A stretch of DNA of 64,000 nt from Azorhizobium sp965227945 (GTDB lineage Bacteria; Pseudomonadota; Alphaproteobacteria; Rhizobiales; Xanthobacteraceae), in the NCBI GenBank assembly GCA_965227945.1, contig CBDDGQ010000006.1, forward strand, positions 1-64,000. The letters are read 5' to 3'. Of the stretch, positions 23,291 through 31,668 are shown piece by piece. Numbering within the stretch: position 1 is the first letter of the stretch; each line of letters begins with the position of its first letter. Both the position numbers and the translations under genes were made by a program. Below the pieces are notes generated by a model. That model was not told where the DNA came from. It did not search any database and saw nothing but the letters and a program-made list of their open reading frames with translations.

Positions 23291-24802
23291 ATGAGCGAGA
23301 ACACCGCCCCCAAATCCATCGGCATCAGTTATACCACCGTCGATATTGCCTATTTCGAGCAGCGCAAGCTGAAGCGTCATGCGCGGGTCTGGTCGCTGTG
23401 GGCGCTGGGCGTGGGCGCCGTCATCTCCGGGCATTTTTCCGGCTGGAACTTGGGCCTGGCGTCAGGCGGCTGGGGCGGCATGTTCATCGCAGCCGTCATC
23501 ATCGCCATCATGTATCTGGGGCTGACCTTCTCGATCGCCGAAATGTCCCCCGCCCTGCCGCACACCGGGGCGGCCTATTCCTTCGCCCGCACCACCATGG
23601 GGCCTTGGGGCGGCTTCGTTACCGGCCTGTGCGAGAATGTGGAATATGTCATCACGCCCGCCGTGGTGGTCTCCTTCATCGGCTCCTACATGGGGTCGAT
23701 CTTCGGCACACCACCGGGATTTCAGCCGGTCTACTGGGTGTTCGGCTACATCATCTTTGTGGGCCTGAACGTGGTCGGCGTGGAACTGTCCTTCAAGGTG
23801 ACGCTGGTGGTCACCCTGGCGGCGCTGGCCTGCCTCGTGGCCTTTTGGGTCAGTGCCATCCCGGTGATGGATTTCTCCCGCTGGGCGCTCAACATCGGCG
23901 TGGCCGCGGACGGCACCGCGGTGGAACTGCCCAATGGGGGCGGCCCGTTCCTGCCCTTCGGCATCGGCGGCGCGCTGGCGGCGATGCCGTTCGCCGTCTG
24001 GCTGTTCCTGGCCATCGAGCAACTGCCCCTGGCGGCGGAGGAATCCGTGGATCCCAAGACCGACATGCCCAAGGGCATCATGGCCGGGATGGCGACCCTG
24101 ATCGTCTCCGCCTTCATGATCCTGTGGCTGAATTCGTCGGTGGCCAACGGTGCCTTCGGCCTGTCCACCTCGCTGGAGCCGCTGCTGGATGGCTTCAAGG
24201 CCATCTATGGCACCGGCATCGCCAAATTGCTGGCGCTGGTGGCGGTGATCGGGCTGATCGCGTCGTTCCACACCATCATCTATGCCCAAGGCCGGCAGAT
24301 CTATTCGCTGTCGCGCGCCGGCTATTTTCCGCGCGGCCTGTCGATCACCCATGGCAGTCGCCAGACCCCGCATGTGGCGATGATCGCCGGGGCCGTCGTG
24401 GGCCTCGTCATCATGCTGGCCATCTGGTTCGCCCTGGGGGCGGATGCGGGCGCGGCGGCGATCGGCGGAACGCTCCTCAACATGGCGGTGTTCGGCGCCA
24501 TGCTCTCGTATGTGATGCAGGCGATCTCCTTCATCCTGATGCGGCGGAACATGCCGCACATCGCCCGGCCCTATAAGAGCCCGTTCGGCATTCCCGGCGC
24601 CGTGGCCACCATCGTCATCGCCCTGGTGACGATCTACTTCCAACTGTCCGATCCGCTCTATCGCAGCGGGGTCATCGGCGTGGCGGTGTGGTTCGCAGTG
24701 GGTATCGCCTATTTCGCGGCGATCGGGAGGCATAAGCTGGTGCTCTCGCCGGAAGAGGAGTTCGCCCTCTCCGGCGGGACAGCGGACTACAAGAGCTACT
24801 GA
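23291..24802 (+). CDS. eat: Ethanolamine permease (APC superfamily)
   Basis: A 503-residue transporter with about twelve membrane segments. The N-terminus GISYTTVDIAYFEQRKLKRHARVWSLWALGVGAVISGHFSGWN and the internal LFLAIEQLPLAAEESVDPKTDMPKG match the ethanolamine permease (Eat) branch of amino acid permeases. With eutBC 1.7 kb upstream and a matching sigma-54 promoter, uptake of ethanolamine is well supported. ATG 23291 is chosen because the family motif starts soon after. A longer open frame to 23180 would overlap the promoter. Two hairpins follow the stop codon. Confidence 0.93.
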   Translation: MSENTAPKSIGISYTTVDIAYFEQRKLKRHARVWSLWALGVGAVISGHFSGWNLGLASGGWGGMFIAAVIIAIMYLGLTFSIAEMSPALPHTGAAYSFARTTMGPWGGFVTGLCENVEYVITPAVVVSFIGSYMGSIFGTPPGFQPVYWVFGYIIFVGLNVVGVELSFKVTLVVTLAALACLVAFWVSAIPVMDFSRWALNIGVAADGTAVELPNGGGPFLPFGIGGALAAMPFAVWLFLAIEQLPLAAEESVDPKTDMPKGIMAGMATLIVSAFMILWLNSSVANGAFGLSTSLEPLLDGFKAIYGTGIAKLLALVAVIGLIASFHTIIYAQGRQIYSLSRAGYFPRGLSITHGSRQTPHVAMIAGAVVGLVIMLAIWFALGADAGAAAIGGTLLNMAVFGAMLSYVMQAISFILMRRNMPHIARPYKSPFGIPGAVATIVIALVTIYFQLSDPLYRSGVIGVAVWFAVGIAYFAAIGRHKLVLSPEEEFALSGGTADYKSY

Positions 24803-24857
24803 GCCGTCACTCAACGGCTCGTTCGACTGTCCAGGACGCTGCGACGCGGCGTCCTGG
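24801..24857. terminator. Two hairpins between convergent genes
   Basis: GAGCCGT-N6-ACGGCTC (24801-24820), overlapping the permease stop codon, and CCAGGACGC-N9-GCGTCCTGG (24831-24857). Neither has a T-run, but both lie between the convergent permease and hypothetical genes, where termination is needed. Confidence 0.5.
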
Positions 24858-24863
24858 CGGCGT

Positions 24864-25244
24864 TCAGTACGGTTCCACCGAGACCACACGGAAGGTGTGG
24901 AATGTCTCATCTTCGCGGATCGACACGTATTCGCCCACGACGAACCGCTCGTCCTTGAAGCGATAGCCCGCCTCATCGTCGTCCGAACCGGTGATGTCGT
25001 AGCGAAACGCCCAGCTGCCGCCCGGCCGATGCACCAGATGGCCCTTCTCGTCATCCGCATCGGGGCGGAAGCGCACCACGCGGCAGGCCTCCCGATGGTC
25101 GGCCCACAGGGCCGGGTCGATCTGGCCATTGGGATCCAACGGCACGACAAAGACATAGCCGAAATTGCGGGCGCCCTCCGGATGACCCTTCTCGCGGGCC
25201 AGTTCCAGCCGCACTTCCTTGAAGGCTTGCGGAAGCTTACTCAT
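24864..25244 (-). CDS. Conserved hypothetical protein
   Basis: A 126-residue cytosolic protein, no signal or membrane segment, rich in acidic and aromatic residues. RNFGYVFVVPLDPNGQIDP, CRVVRFRPDADDEKGHLVHRPGGSWAF and FVVGEYVSIREDETFHTFRVVSV are distinctive. I recall similar proteins in other Hyphomicrobiales but no assigned function. The C-terminal half looks like a small beta-barrel. GGGAG lies seven bases before ATG 25244; the longer frame to 25280 is unsupported. Confidence 0.75.
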   Translation of the reverse strand: MSKLPQAFKEVRLELAREKGHPEGARNFGYVFVVPLDPNGQIDPALWADHREACRVVRFRPDADDEKGHLVHRPGGSWAFRYDITGSDDDEAGYRFKDERFVVGEYVSIREDETFHTFRVVSVEPY

Positions 25245-25438
25245 CGCATTTCTCCCTCGGGCGCGCCCAAGCGGCCGCACGCCCCGCGCCTTTCATTGCG
25301 CACCCGCCCGCCAGGTGGATACTCAGGGATATGACGTAGGCCGCATCCGCGCGCACAAACAGACCCGATGTTGATCCGACGCAAGATCCGGGCCGGCCTT
25401 TGTGGTATGTCTATTGGGATTGAGGGAGGATCAGCCCC

Positions 25439-25831
25439 ATGAGTGAGACATCCACTTTCGCATCCACCCTGCAGGACAGCATGCGCGCCTTTCAGGATCA
25501 GTGGCGTTCGGCGCAGGGTCGCCAGACGCCGTTGGCTTGGCCTGCGGCTGCGGTCCAGACCTTCTGGTTCGAGACGCCGATGGCGGTGATGACCCATTTG
25601 CAGAAGTTCACCGCCGGACAGATCCAGGCCCAGATGACCTTGCTGGCCGACCTCTCACGCGAGGAAGGCCCCGCAAACGTCATTGGCAAGGAGGCCGCCT
25701 TCCTGCAACAGTCCGCCATGGCCTGGAGCACCGAATGGATGGAGCTGGCGAGCCTGGTGCAGACCAAGGTGCTGTCCGCCGCGCAGAAGCCGGAAAAGAC
25801 GGAGAGCTATCCGCTGCCCCGCGCCGCCTGA
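25439..25831 (+). CDS. Phasin-like small protein
   Basis: A 130-residue, mostly helical, Gln- and Ala-rich protein. FWFETPMAVMTHLQKFTAGQIQAQMTLLADL and AFLQQSAMAWSTEWMELAS form amphipathic helices like those of phasins, which coat polyhydroxyalkanoate granules. There is no PHA gene nearby, so the assignment is only structural. GGAGGAT lies eight bases before the ATG. It is a single gene. Confidence 0.6.
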   Translation: MSETSTFASTLQDSMRAFQDQWRSAQGRQTPLAWPAAAVQTFWFETPMAVMTHLQKFTAGQIQAQMTLLADLSREEGPANVIGKEAAFLQQSAMAWSTEWMELASLVQTKVLSAAQKPEKTESYPLPRAA

Positions 25832-26022
25832 GGCGCCAACCCCTGGACCGCCGGCCTACGGTCCGGCCAAGCCGGGATGCCGTCCCACACGCATGAGGCG
25901 CGCCGGTCGGCGCGCTCCAGACGATCTGTGTGCCTTCCGCGGTGCGCTGAGGACACCGGGCCCATCGGACCCTTCGGACCAGCGCTGCCGCGCGCTCGCG
26001 GCAGGCCCGCGCCTGACGGTCC

Positions 26023-27237
26023 CTAGAGGCGGCCGTTGCGAACCGCCAGGGCAGCGCCCATCAGATCCAGCGCCAGGCCCAACATGACCACGGCGGCGCC
26101 CAGCAGAAACAAGGTGGGATACCCGCCCCACCCATTGGCGAACATGAACGACATGAGATAACCGCCGCCCGCGGTTCCGAGCGCCAGGGCGGCCGTGCAG
26201 GCGGTCCACGCCTGTCCCTGCCGGCGGGCATCCCCCGGCAGCAGATCGCGCACGCGACCCAGCACCAGCGGCACCACGCCGGGCACGAGGGCGCCGATGA
26301 CCGCCGCCAGCATGAACGTGGTCCAGGGCGGCAGCGGCATCACCAGAGCCGCGATGACCACCCCCTGGATGGCGAAGGCCGCCGGCAAGGCGATGCCAAA
26401 GCCGATCTTGTCGGCGATCCGCCCGCAGACGACCGGGCCGGCCAGAGCCCCGAGCCCGAACGCCACCCACACCGCGGCGCCCGCATCCAGGCCCAGCCCG
26501 CGCCCGCGGGCCACCATATCCACCAGGAACACCATGGGCGGCACCAGCCCGAGGCCGTTCAGCCCGTAGCAGATCACCGCCAGATTGAGCCGGAGGCTGC
26601 GCACCGGCCGAGCCCCTTCCGGCGGGGCGATGGGCGAGCGCCGGGTCTGCGGCCAGCCATTCCAGGCCACCGCCGTGGCCACCGCCGACAGCAGGCCGAG
26701 GCCGATCCAGGTCTGGGTCAGGCCGAGCCGCATCAGCAGCGGCACCAAGGTGCCCGAGGCGGCAATCCCCAGCCCCACCCCGCCGAACACGATGCCGCCG
26801 ACCGCGCCCTGGCGATGCACCGGCACCTGGGCCAGCACCGCGGGCGGCGCCAGCACGGTGAGGACCCCGCCAGCAATGCCCGCCGCGGCACGCCACAGGA
26901 AGAACCAGGCAAATGCCCCCGGCTGGGCGCAGGCCAACAGGCTGAGCGCTGCCACAGCCATGGATCCCCGCAGCACCCAGCGCAGCGGCATCCGCGCGCC
27001 CAGGCGCCCGGCCAGCAGGGCGCCCACCAGATAGCCCACCAGATTGGCGGCGCTGAGATAGGCCGCCTCCCCCGGCGCGAACCAGTGTTCGGAGATCAGC
27101 GCCGGGATCAACGGGCTGTAGCCGAAGCGCGAGATGCCGATGCCCACGAAGGTGGCGCAGAACCCGGCCAGGGTCAGCCGCACGGCGGACGGGCCCACCG
27201 GCGCGTCGAACGAGAGGGGCGCATCGGCACGAGTCAT
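26023..27237 (-). CDS. MFS transporter, YbfB/YjiJ family
   Basis: A 404-residue protein with about twelve membrane segments. The N-terminal GFCATFVGIGISRFGYSPLIPALI and NLVGYLVGALLAGRLGARM are typical of YbfB/YjiJ-type major facilitators. The substrate is unknown. It lies 73 bp downstream of a TetR gene on the same strand, an arrangement typical of a regulated efflux pump. It has a clear ATG (MTRADAPLSF). Confidence 0.88.
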   Translation of the reverse strand: MTRADAPLSFDAPVGPSAVRLTLAGFCATFVGIGISRFGYSPLIPALISEHWFAPGEAAYLSAANLVGYLVGALLAGRLGARMPLRWVLRGSMAVAALSLLACAQPGAFAWFFLWRAAAGIAGGVLTVLAPPAVLAQVPVHRQGAVGGIVFGGVGLGIAASGTLVPLLMRLGLTQTWIGLGLLSAVATAVAWNGWPQTRRSPIAPPEGARPVRSLRLNLAVICYGLNGLGLVPPMVFLVDMVARGRGLGLDAGAAVWVAFGLGALAGPVVCGRIADKIGFGIALPAAFAIQGVVIAALVMPLPPWTTFMLAAVIGALVPGVVPLVLGRVRDLLPGDARRQGQAWTACTAALALGTAGGGYLMSFMFANGWGGYPTLFLLGAAVVMLGLALDLMGAALAVRNGRL

Positions 27238-27310
27238 GAGGGGGGCCTTGTTCCGGATGGAGGAGATCGGTCGTCGGACGTCCGCGCTGGAAGCCCCGTG
27301 GCACGCGCGC

Positions 27311-27931
27311 TCACCGGGGCGCCGCCAGCATGTCCCAGGCCGCCATGGCGGCATCGCCGATGGCGAGAAGCTCATCGCAGGATCGTCCGTCCCGCGCCTG
27401 CAAGGACAGGCCATTGAGCACGGTGCAATAGAAGTCCGCCAGGACACCGGCATCGGCGGTCGCCGCCACGTCGCCCTCGGCCATGCCTTGGCGGATGCGG
27501 GCCTCCACAGCGGCCCGCACCAGTGCCCGTCGGGCCGCCAGTTCGGCCCGCACCGGGGCGGCGTCCGGCGTGCCCACCAGGGCGCCGAGCACCACCAGGC
27601 AGCCGTGCGGCTTGCCCGGAGCGCTATAGAGCCGGGCATTGTCGTGCAGCATGGCGGCGATGGCATCCCGGGCGGTGGGTTCGCGAGCGAGCGCCCGATG
27701 GGTGGCGCCGCTCTCCTGCTGCACATACAGGTCCACGGCCGCACGGAACAGCGCCTCTTTGCAGGAGAAGGCCGCATAGAGGCTGGGGCGCTCGATGCCC
27801 ATGGCGGCCGTGAGGTCGCCAATGCTGGCGCCCTCGTAGCCCTGCGCCCAAAACACCTCCATGGCGCGGCGCAGCGCCAGGTCGCGATCAAAGCTGCGGG
27901 GGCGGCCCCGCTTCGCCTGCTCCATTTTCAT
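27311..27931 (-). CDS. TetR-family regulator
   Basis: A 206-residue protein with RGRPRSFDRDLALRRAMEVFWAQGYEGASIGDLTAAMGIERPSLYAAF, the TetR helix-turn-helix at residues 8-57. The ligand domain (MLHDNARLYSAPGKPHGCLVVLGALVGTP) resembles the TetR_C group that controls SDR genes and efflux. It is divergent from the SDR gene at 28019 and upstream of the MFS gene. Two similar 20-bp sites lie in the divergent region, one covering this gene's start codon. Confidence 0.88.
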   Translation of the reverse strand: MKMEQAKRGRPRSFDRDLALRRAMEVFWAQGYEGASIGDLTAAMGIERPSLYAAFSCKEALFRAAVDLYVQQESGATHRALAREPTARDAIAAMLHDNARLYSAPGKPHGCLVVLGALVGTPDAAPVRAELAARRALVRAAVEARIRQGMAEGDVAATADAGVLADFYCTVLNGLSLQARDGRSCDELLAIGDAAMAAWDMLAAPR

Positions 27932-28007
27932 ACTGATCGTTCCATAAAGCGCTTGACGTTCCTCCGCAAGGCCGTCAGAAGCCATTTTATACTCATTGGT
28001 ACGTAAA
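27929..28007. promoter_or_regulatory. Paired putative TetR operators
   Basis: On the minus strand, TTTATGGAACGATCAGTATG (27948-27929) and TTTACGTACCAATGAGTATA (28007-27988) agree at 14 of 20 positions in the same orientation. The first covers the TetR start codon; the second ends 11 bp before the SDR start codon. Co-regulation of the two divergent genes is inferred. Confidence 0.5.
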
Positions 28008-28018
28008 TGGAGATCCCC

Positions 28019-28768
28019 ATGTCGGACACTGCGGGCTTGGCAGGAAGAGTTGCATTGGTGACGGGAGCGAGCCGCGGCATCGGCGCCGCCATCGCCCGGC
28101 GGCTGGCGCGAGACGGGGCCGACGTGGCCCTCACCTTCGCCACCTCTCCCGGGCCGGCCGGCGAAGTGGTGCGCGACATCGAAGCCCTCGGCCGCCGCGG
28201 CCTCGCCCTGCATGCGGACAGCGCCGATGCAGCGGCGGTGGTGCGGGCGGTGGATGCGGTGGCGGCGCATTTCGGCCGGCTGGACATTCTGGTGAACAAT
28301 GCCGGCGTCTTCCCCACCGGCCCTCTGGATGAGGTGACGCTGGAGCAGATCGATCTCGCTTTGGCGGTGCATGCGCGGGCCGCCTTCGTGGGCGCCCAGG
28401 CCGCGGCGCGCCATATGACCCAGGGCGGGCGCATCATTTCCATCGGCAGCCAATTGGCCGAGCGGGTGCCCCGCCCTGGCATCACCCTCTATGCCATGAG
28501 CAAGGCGGCCTTGCTGGGCCTCACCCGTGGGTTGGCGCGGGATCTCGGGCCGCGGGGCATCACGGTCAATCTGGTCAATCCCGGGTCCACCGACACCGAC
28601 ATGAATCCGGCGACCGGAGACCGCGCCGACGCGCAGCGGGCCGCCAGTGCCATGGGTCGCTACAGCACGCCGCAGGAAGTGGCGGCAGCCGTGGCCTATT
28701 TCGCCAGCGCCGACGCCGCCAATGTCACCGGCACCCGCCTTCTGGTGGATGGCGGCACCTCCGCCTGA
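28019..28768 (+). CDS. SDR-family oxidoreductase
   Basis: A 249-residue short-chain dehydrogenase with TGASRGIG near residue 16, NNAG near 90, catalytic Ser (ISIGSQ) near 140, and YAMSK near 155. It resembles FabG-type 3-oxoacyl reductases but, without lipid genes, is better read as a TetR-controlled general reductase. ATG 28019 has GGAG six bases upstream; ATG 28007 lacks a ribosome site. Confidence 0.87.
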   Translation: MSDTAGLAGRVALVTGASRGIGAAIARRLARDGADVALTFATSPGPAGEVVRDIEALGRRGLALHADSADAAAVVRAVDAVAAHFGRLDILVNNAGVFPTGPLDEVTLEQIDLALAVHARAAFVGAQAAARHMTQGGRIISIGSQLAERVPRPGITLYAMSKAALLGLTRGLARDLGPRGITVNLVNPGSTDTDMNPATGDRADAQRAASAMGRYSTPQEVAAAVAYFASADAANVTGTRLLVDGGTSA

Positions 28769-29047
28769 GGCCAGGCGAGAGCCCCCAGCCCGCCGTCGGT
28801 GTCGCGCCGGGGGCCTCGAAGGCCATATTCCCGTTCCGGCGCGCCTCATCTAAGGTGACGCCGAAGCGGCACCGCGACCCACGGGGCAGTCCGGGGGCAT
28901 GGCGCTGGCTTGGCCGATCCAGGTGGGGGGAGCTGCGGTGGCATGAACGGCGCTGCACATGAGAAAATGCGGACGCACCGTGCACCACCGCTTTCGCCCC
29001 TGCCACCTTGCCGCCCTTCGCGCGCCGGGCGGCTTCCGTTCAGGACG

Positions 29048-30181
29048 ATGGTCGGGTCGATCGCCCTGACACTCGCCCTGGCCCTGGGCATGGCGGGATG
29101 CGCCGCGCCGGATCGCGGCGCGCTCACGCCGGTGGCGGAAACAGCGCCCGGCGCGACACCCGTGGACATGCTGGTGGCCACCACCCGCGCCCCCTCCGAT
29201 TTGCCGGGCGTGGTGTTCAATGGCGAGCGGGGCAACAGCCTCTCCTTCACCAATGTGGTGGTGTCCATTCCACCCAACCGGGCGGTTGGCTCCATCGAAT
29301 GGCCGCGCCAGGCCATTGCCGACCCGGCCACGGAATTCGCCGTCACGTCCTTGAGCGACGTGCCGCGGTCCGGCGTGCTGGCCTGGTACAAGAATCATGC
29401 GGTGAAGAAGAAGCGGGTGCTGATCTTCGTCCATGGCTTCAACACCCGGTACGATTCCGCCGTGTTCCGCTTTGCGCAGATCGTCCATGACATGCATGCG
29501 GATCTGGTGCCGGTGCTGTTCTCCTGGCCCTCGCGCGGGCAGGTCTTCGACTATAATTATGATCGCGAAAGCACCAATTTCTCGCGCGCCGATCTGGCCT
29601 ATGTGCTGCGCGAGACCGCCCGCAGCCCCTATGTGGACGAGGTGGTGGTGATGGCCCATTCCATGGGCGCGTGGCTCACGGTGGAATCGCTCCGACAGCT
29701 GGCGCTCCAGGATGGGCGGGTGCCGGCCAAGATCTCCAATGTGATCCTGGCCTCCCCGGACCTCGATCTCGATGTGTTCCGGCGCCAGATGGCCGAGATG
29801 GGCCCGGACCGGCCGCGGGTCACCGTGTTCGTGTCGCGCAACGACCGCGCGCTGGCGCTCTCGCGCTTCATCTCCGGCGGCGTCACGCGGGTTGGCGCCG
29901 TGGATCTCACCCAGGAGGCCACTGTCGCGGAACTGGAGTCCAGCCGGGGCATCGTGGTGATGGATCTCAGTGCCCTCCAGAATGGCGATGCGCTCAACCA
30001 CAGCAAGTTCGCCACCAGCCCGGAGGTTGTGCAACTGCTGGGCGAGCGCTTGAGCACCGGCCAGGAGATCAATGATCAGACTGTTGCCAACAGTGGCGCC
30101 GGGGCCGCCCAGGCCCTGGGCAGCGCCGTGGGCACGGTGGTGGCCGCGCCGATCCTCGTCTTCACCGGCGGCCGGAACTGA
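29048..30181 (+). CDS. DUF900-type alpha/beta hydrolase, putative lipoprotein
   Basis: About 377 residues. A short hydrophobic N-terminus ends in ALGMAGC, an acceptable lipobox, so it is probably an exported lipoprotein. The hydrolase core shows RVLIFVHGFNTRYDSAVFR, LFSWPSRGQ, YDRESTNFSRADLAYVLRE, and a nucleophile elbow (VVMAHSMGAWL, Ser in HSMG). This is the DUF900 pattern, with a likely Asp and His farther on (NHSKF). The frame opens far upstream, and ATG 28967 is a second possible start. AGGA lies two bases before ATG 29048, which is short. Confidence 0.8.
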   Translation: MVGSIALTLALALGMAGCAAPDRGALTPVAETAPGATPVDMLVATTRAPSDLPGVVFNGERGNSLSFTNVVVSIPPNRAVGSIEWPRQAIADPATEFAVTSLSDVPRSGVLAWYKNHAVKKKRVLIFVHGFNTRYDSAVFRFAQIVHDMHADLVPVLFSWPSRGQVFDYNYDRESTNFSRADLAYVLRETARSPYVDEVVVMAHSMGAWLTVESLRQLALQDGRVPAKISNVILASPDLDLDVFRRQMAEMGPDRPRVTVFVSRNDRALALSRFISGGVTRVGAVDLTQEATVAELESSRGIVVMDLSALQNGDALNHSKFATSPEVVQLLGERLSTGQEINDQTVANSGAGAAQALGSAVGTVVAAPILVFTGGRN

Positions 30182-30197
30182 CGTCGCATCCCCACGG

Positions 30198-30284
30198 TGG
30201 TGCGGACGGCGGGAATCGAACCCGCATACCCTTTCGGGTGAGGCATTTTAAGTGCCTTGCGTCTACCAGTTTCGCCACGTCCGC
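30198..30284 (-). tRNA. tRNA-Leu (anticodon UAA)
   Basis: The minus-strand sequence starts GCGGACGTGGCG, has a D-loop GGTAGACGC, anticodon loop CTTAAAA (anticodon TAA), a long variable arm (CCCGAAAGGG), and the T-arm GGTTCGATTCC. It ends CGTCCGCACCA, so the CCA is genome-encoded. The class II structure with seven-base acceptor pairing fits tRNA-Leu. Confidence 0.97.
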
Positions 30285-30376
30285 ATCGTCGCGCACCATA
30301 GGGGGCTTCGCGGGCTGAGAAAACCGGCGGCGCCACAAAGGTGGTGGACCGTTTCGCGCCCCGCGCCGCCGGACAC

Positions 30377-30480
30377 TAGAGCGTTTTCGAGCGAAGTGGA
30401 TCCCGGTTCGCGTGAAGAAAACGCGACAAAACAAAGAGATAGAGACTTTCACCGATTCGAAGAAACGGGGAAATGCTCTA
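30377..30480 (+). repeat. 104-bp dispersed repeat, copy 2
   Basis: The second copy of the element at 21558-21661, same orientation, with the inverted ends TAGAGCG...GCTCTA. Its last three bases, CTA, are on the minus strand the TAG stop codon of the DoxX gene. It lies 93 bp from tRNA-Leu. Confidence 0.93.
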
Positions 30481-30900
30481 AGCGCGGCGGGCCTGCTCGT
30501 CGCGGTAGCACAGGATGGCTGCCAGCATCAGGGCTCCAATGACTGTCACATGCTCGCCGAACACATGGAAATGGTTGGTCGCCTCGGGCTCCGGCACCGC
30601 CCAGAAGGGATGGGCGATGGGGATGGTCAGCGCCACGAACACCGCCAGCGCGCCGCAGCCCAGCCAGGCAAAGCGATTGAAGATGATGAGGGCTGAGGCC
30701 ACCAGCAAGGTGGCGATCACGGCCGGCGCCCAGACGGCGGGCGGATTGAGCTTGAACATGGCCATCTCGGCCAGGGTGCCGGAATAGTCCACCAACTTGC
30801 CGAGACCTGCGCCCCAGAACACGAAGGTGAAGACCACGCGCGCGAACACGCCAAAGGCGCGGGACGCCAGCAGGCGCGCCAGAATATTCGGTGTTGTCAT
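30478..30900 (-). CDS. DoxX-family membrane protein
   Basis: A 140-residue protein with four membrane segments: VFARVVFTFVFWGAGLGKLVDY, APAVIATLLVASALIIF, WLGCGALAVFVALTI and VTVIGALMLAAIL. The FWGAGLGKL pattern and overall size match DoxX-like proteins of poorly defined function, some linked to thiosulfate or stress. GGGGGG lies four bases before ATG 30900. The TAG stop codon comes from the end of repeat copy 2. Confidence 0.82.
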   Translation of the reverse strand: MTTPNILARLLASRAFGVFARVVFTFVFWGAGLGKLVDYSGTLAEMAMFKLNPPAVWAPAVIATLLVASALIIFNRFAWLGCGALAVFVALTIPIAHPFWAVPEPEATNHFHVFGEHVTVIGALMLAAILCYRDEQARRA

Positions 30901-31035
30901 GGATCCCCCCACCCAAAGGGAAGGTGAGACAAATCGAACACACCGTCAACAGCCCTGACCCATCCGCAGATCGTACCCGACGTGCGAAGCGCTTCGGTCC
31001 GCGGCGGGAGCGGCAGGTCGCCGCCCCAGGACCCG

Positions 31036-31419
31036 TCAGCGGGCGAGCGCGCCCTCTTCCACCGGGGTGATGGCCACCGATTCCCCGCATCCGCAAGCGG
31101 AGGTCTGATTGGGATTGTTGAACACGAACTGGGCCGAGAGCTTGTCGGTCTTGAAGTCCATCTCCGTGCCCAGCAGGAACAGGATGGCCTTGGGATCGAC
31201 AATCACCTTCACGCCCTTGTCCTCCACCACTTCGTCGGTGGGGGCGATGGCGGTGGCATAGTCGAGGGTGTAGGACATGCCGGCACAGCCGCCATTCTTC
31301 ACCCCCACCCGCACGGCCACCGGCGGGGGGCTGGTTCGGGCGATGATCTGTTGGATCCGCGTCGCAGCAGCATCGGTGATGCGCATGACGGCGGGACGGG
31401 CACGCAAAGCGGAAGCCAT
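31036..31419 (-). CDS. sufA: A-type Fe-S carrier protein (SufA/IscA/HesB family)
   Basis: A 127-residue HesB-like protein with the three conserved cysteines: NGGCAGMSY near residue 48, and SACGCGES near the C-terminus. It accepts and transfers Fe-S clusters. MASALRARPAVMRITDAA is the usual alphaproteobacterial start; GGAG lies ten bases upstream. The remainder of the suf operon is not adjacent, so whether it is SufA, IscA or ErpA cannot be settled. Confidence 0.85.
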   Translation of the reverse strand: MASALRARPAVMRITDAAATRIQQIIARTSPPPVAVRVGVKNGGCAGMSYTLDYATAIAPTDEVVEDKGVKVIVDPKAILFLLGTEMDFKTDKLSAQFVFNNPNQTSACGCGESVAITPVEEGALAR

Positions 31420-31668
31420 GGACAAAATCTCCGAACCACACCGGTTCAAGGCCGGCGGATACGCTGCTGCTAAAATGGGGGATGACACCGGCAAGAGCAA
31501 GGCGCCCTTGGACCATCACCTGAAACTGCGACCCTTGTGCCTGCGGCGCACCGTGGCATTTGCCCCCAGCCAATGTCACATGACCGTTGCCGGGACCTTG
31601 TGCGCCACGGCGCTCCCCTGACGACACGCCGGAAAAAGGCCAGATCCCCCGCCGCGACCACGCCTGAT

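Noticed and set aside
26023..27891. The MFS frame extended into the TetR gene
   Set aside because: The extension is a shadow of the TetR gene in another frame. MTRADAPLSF at 27237 begins the transporter.
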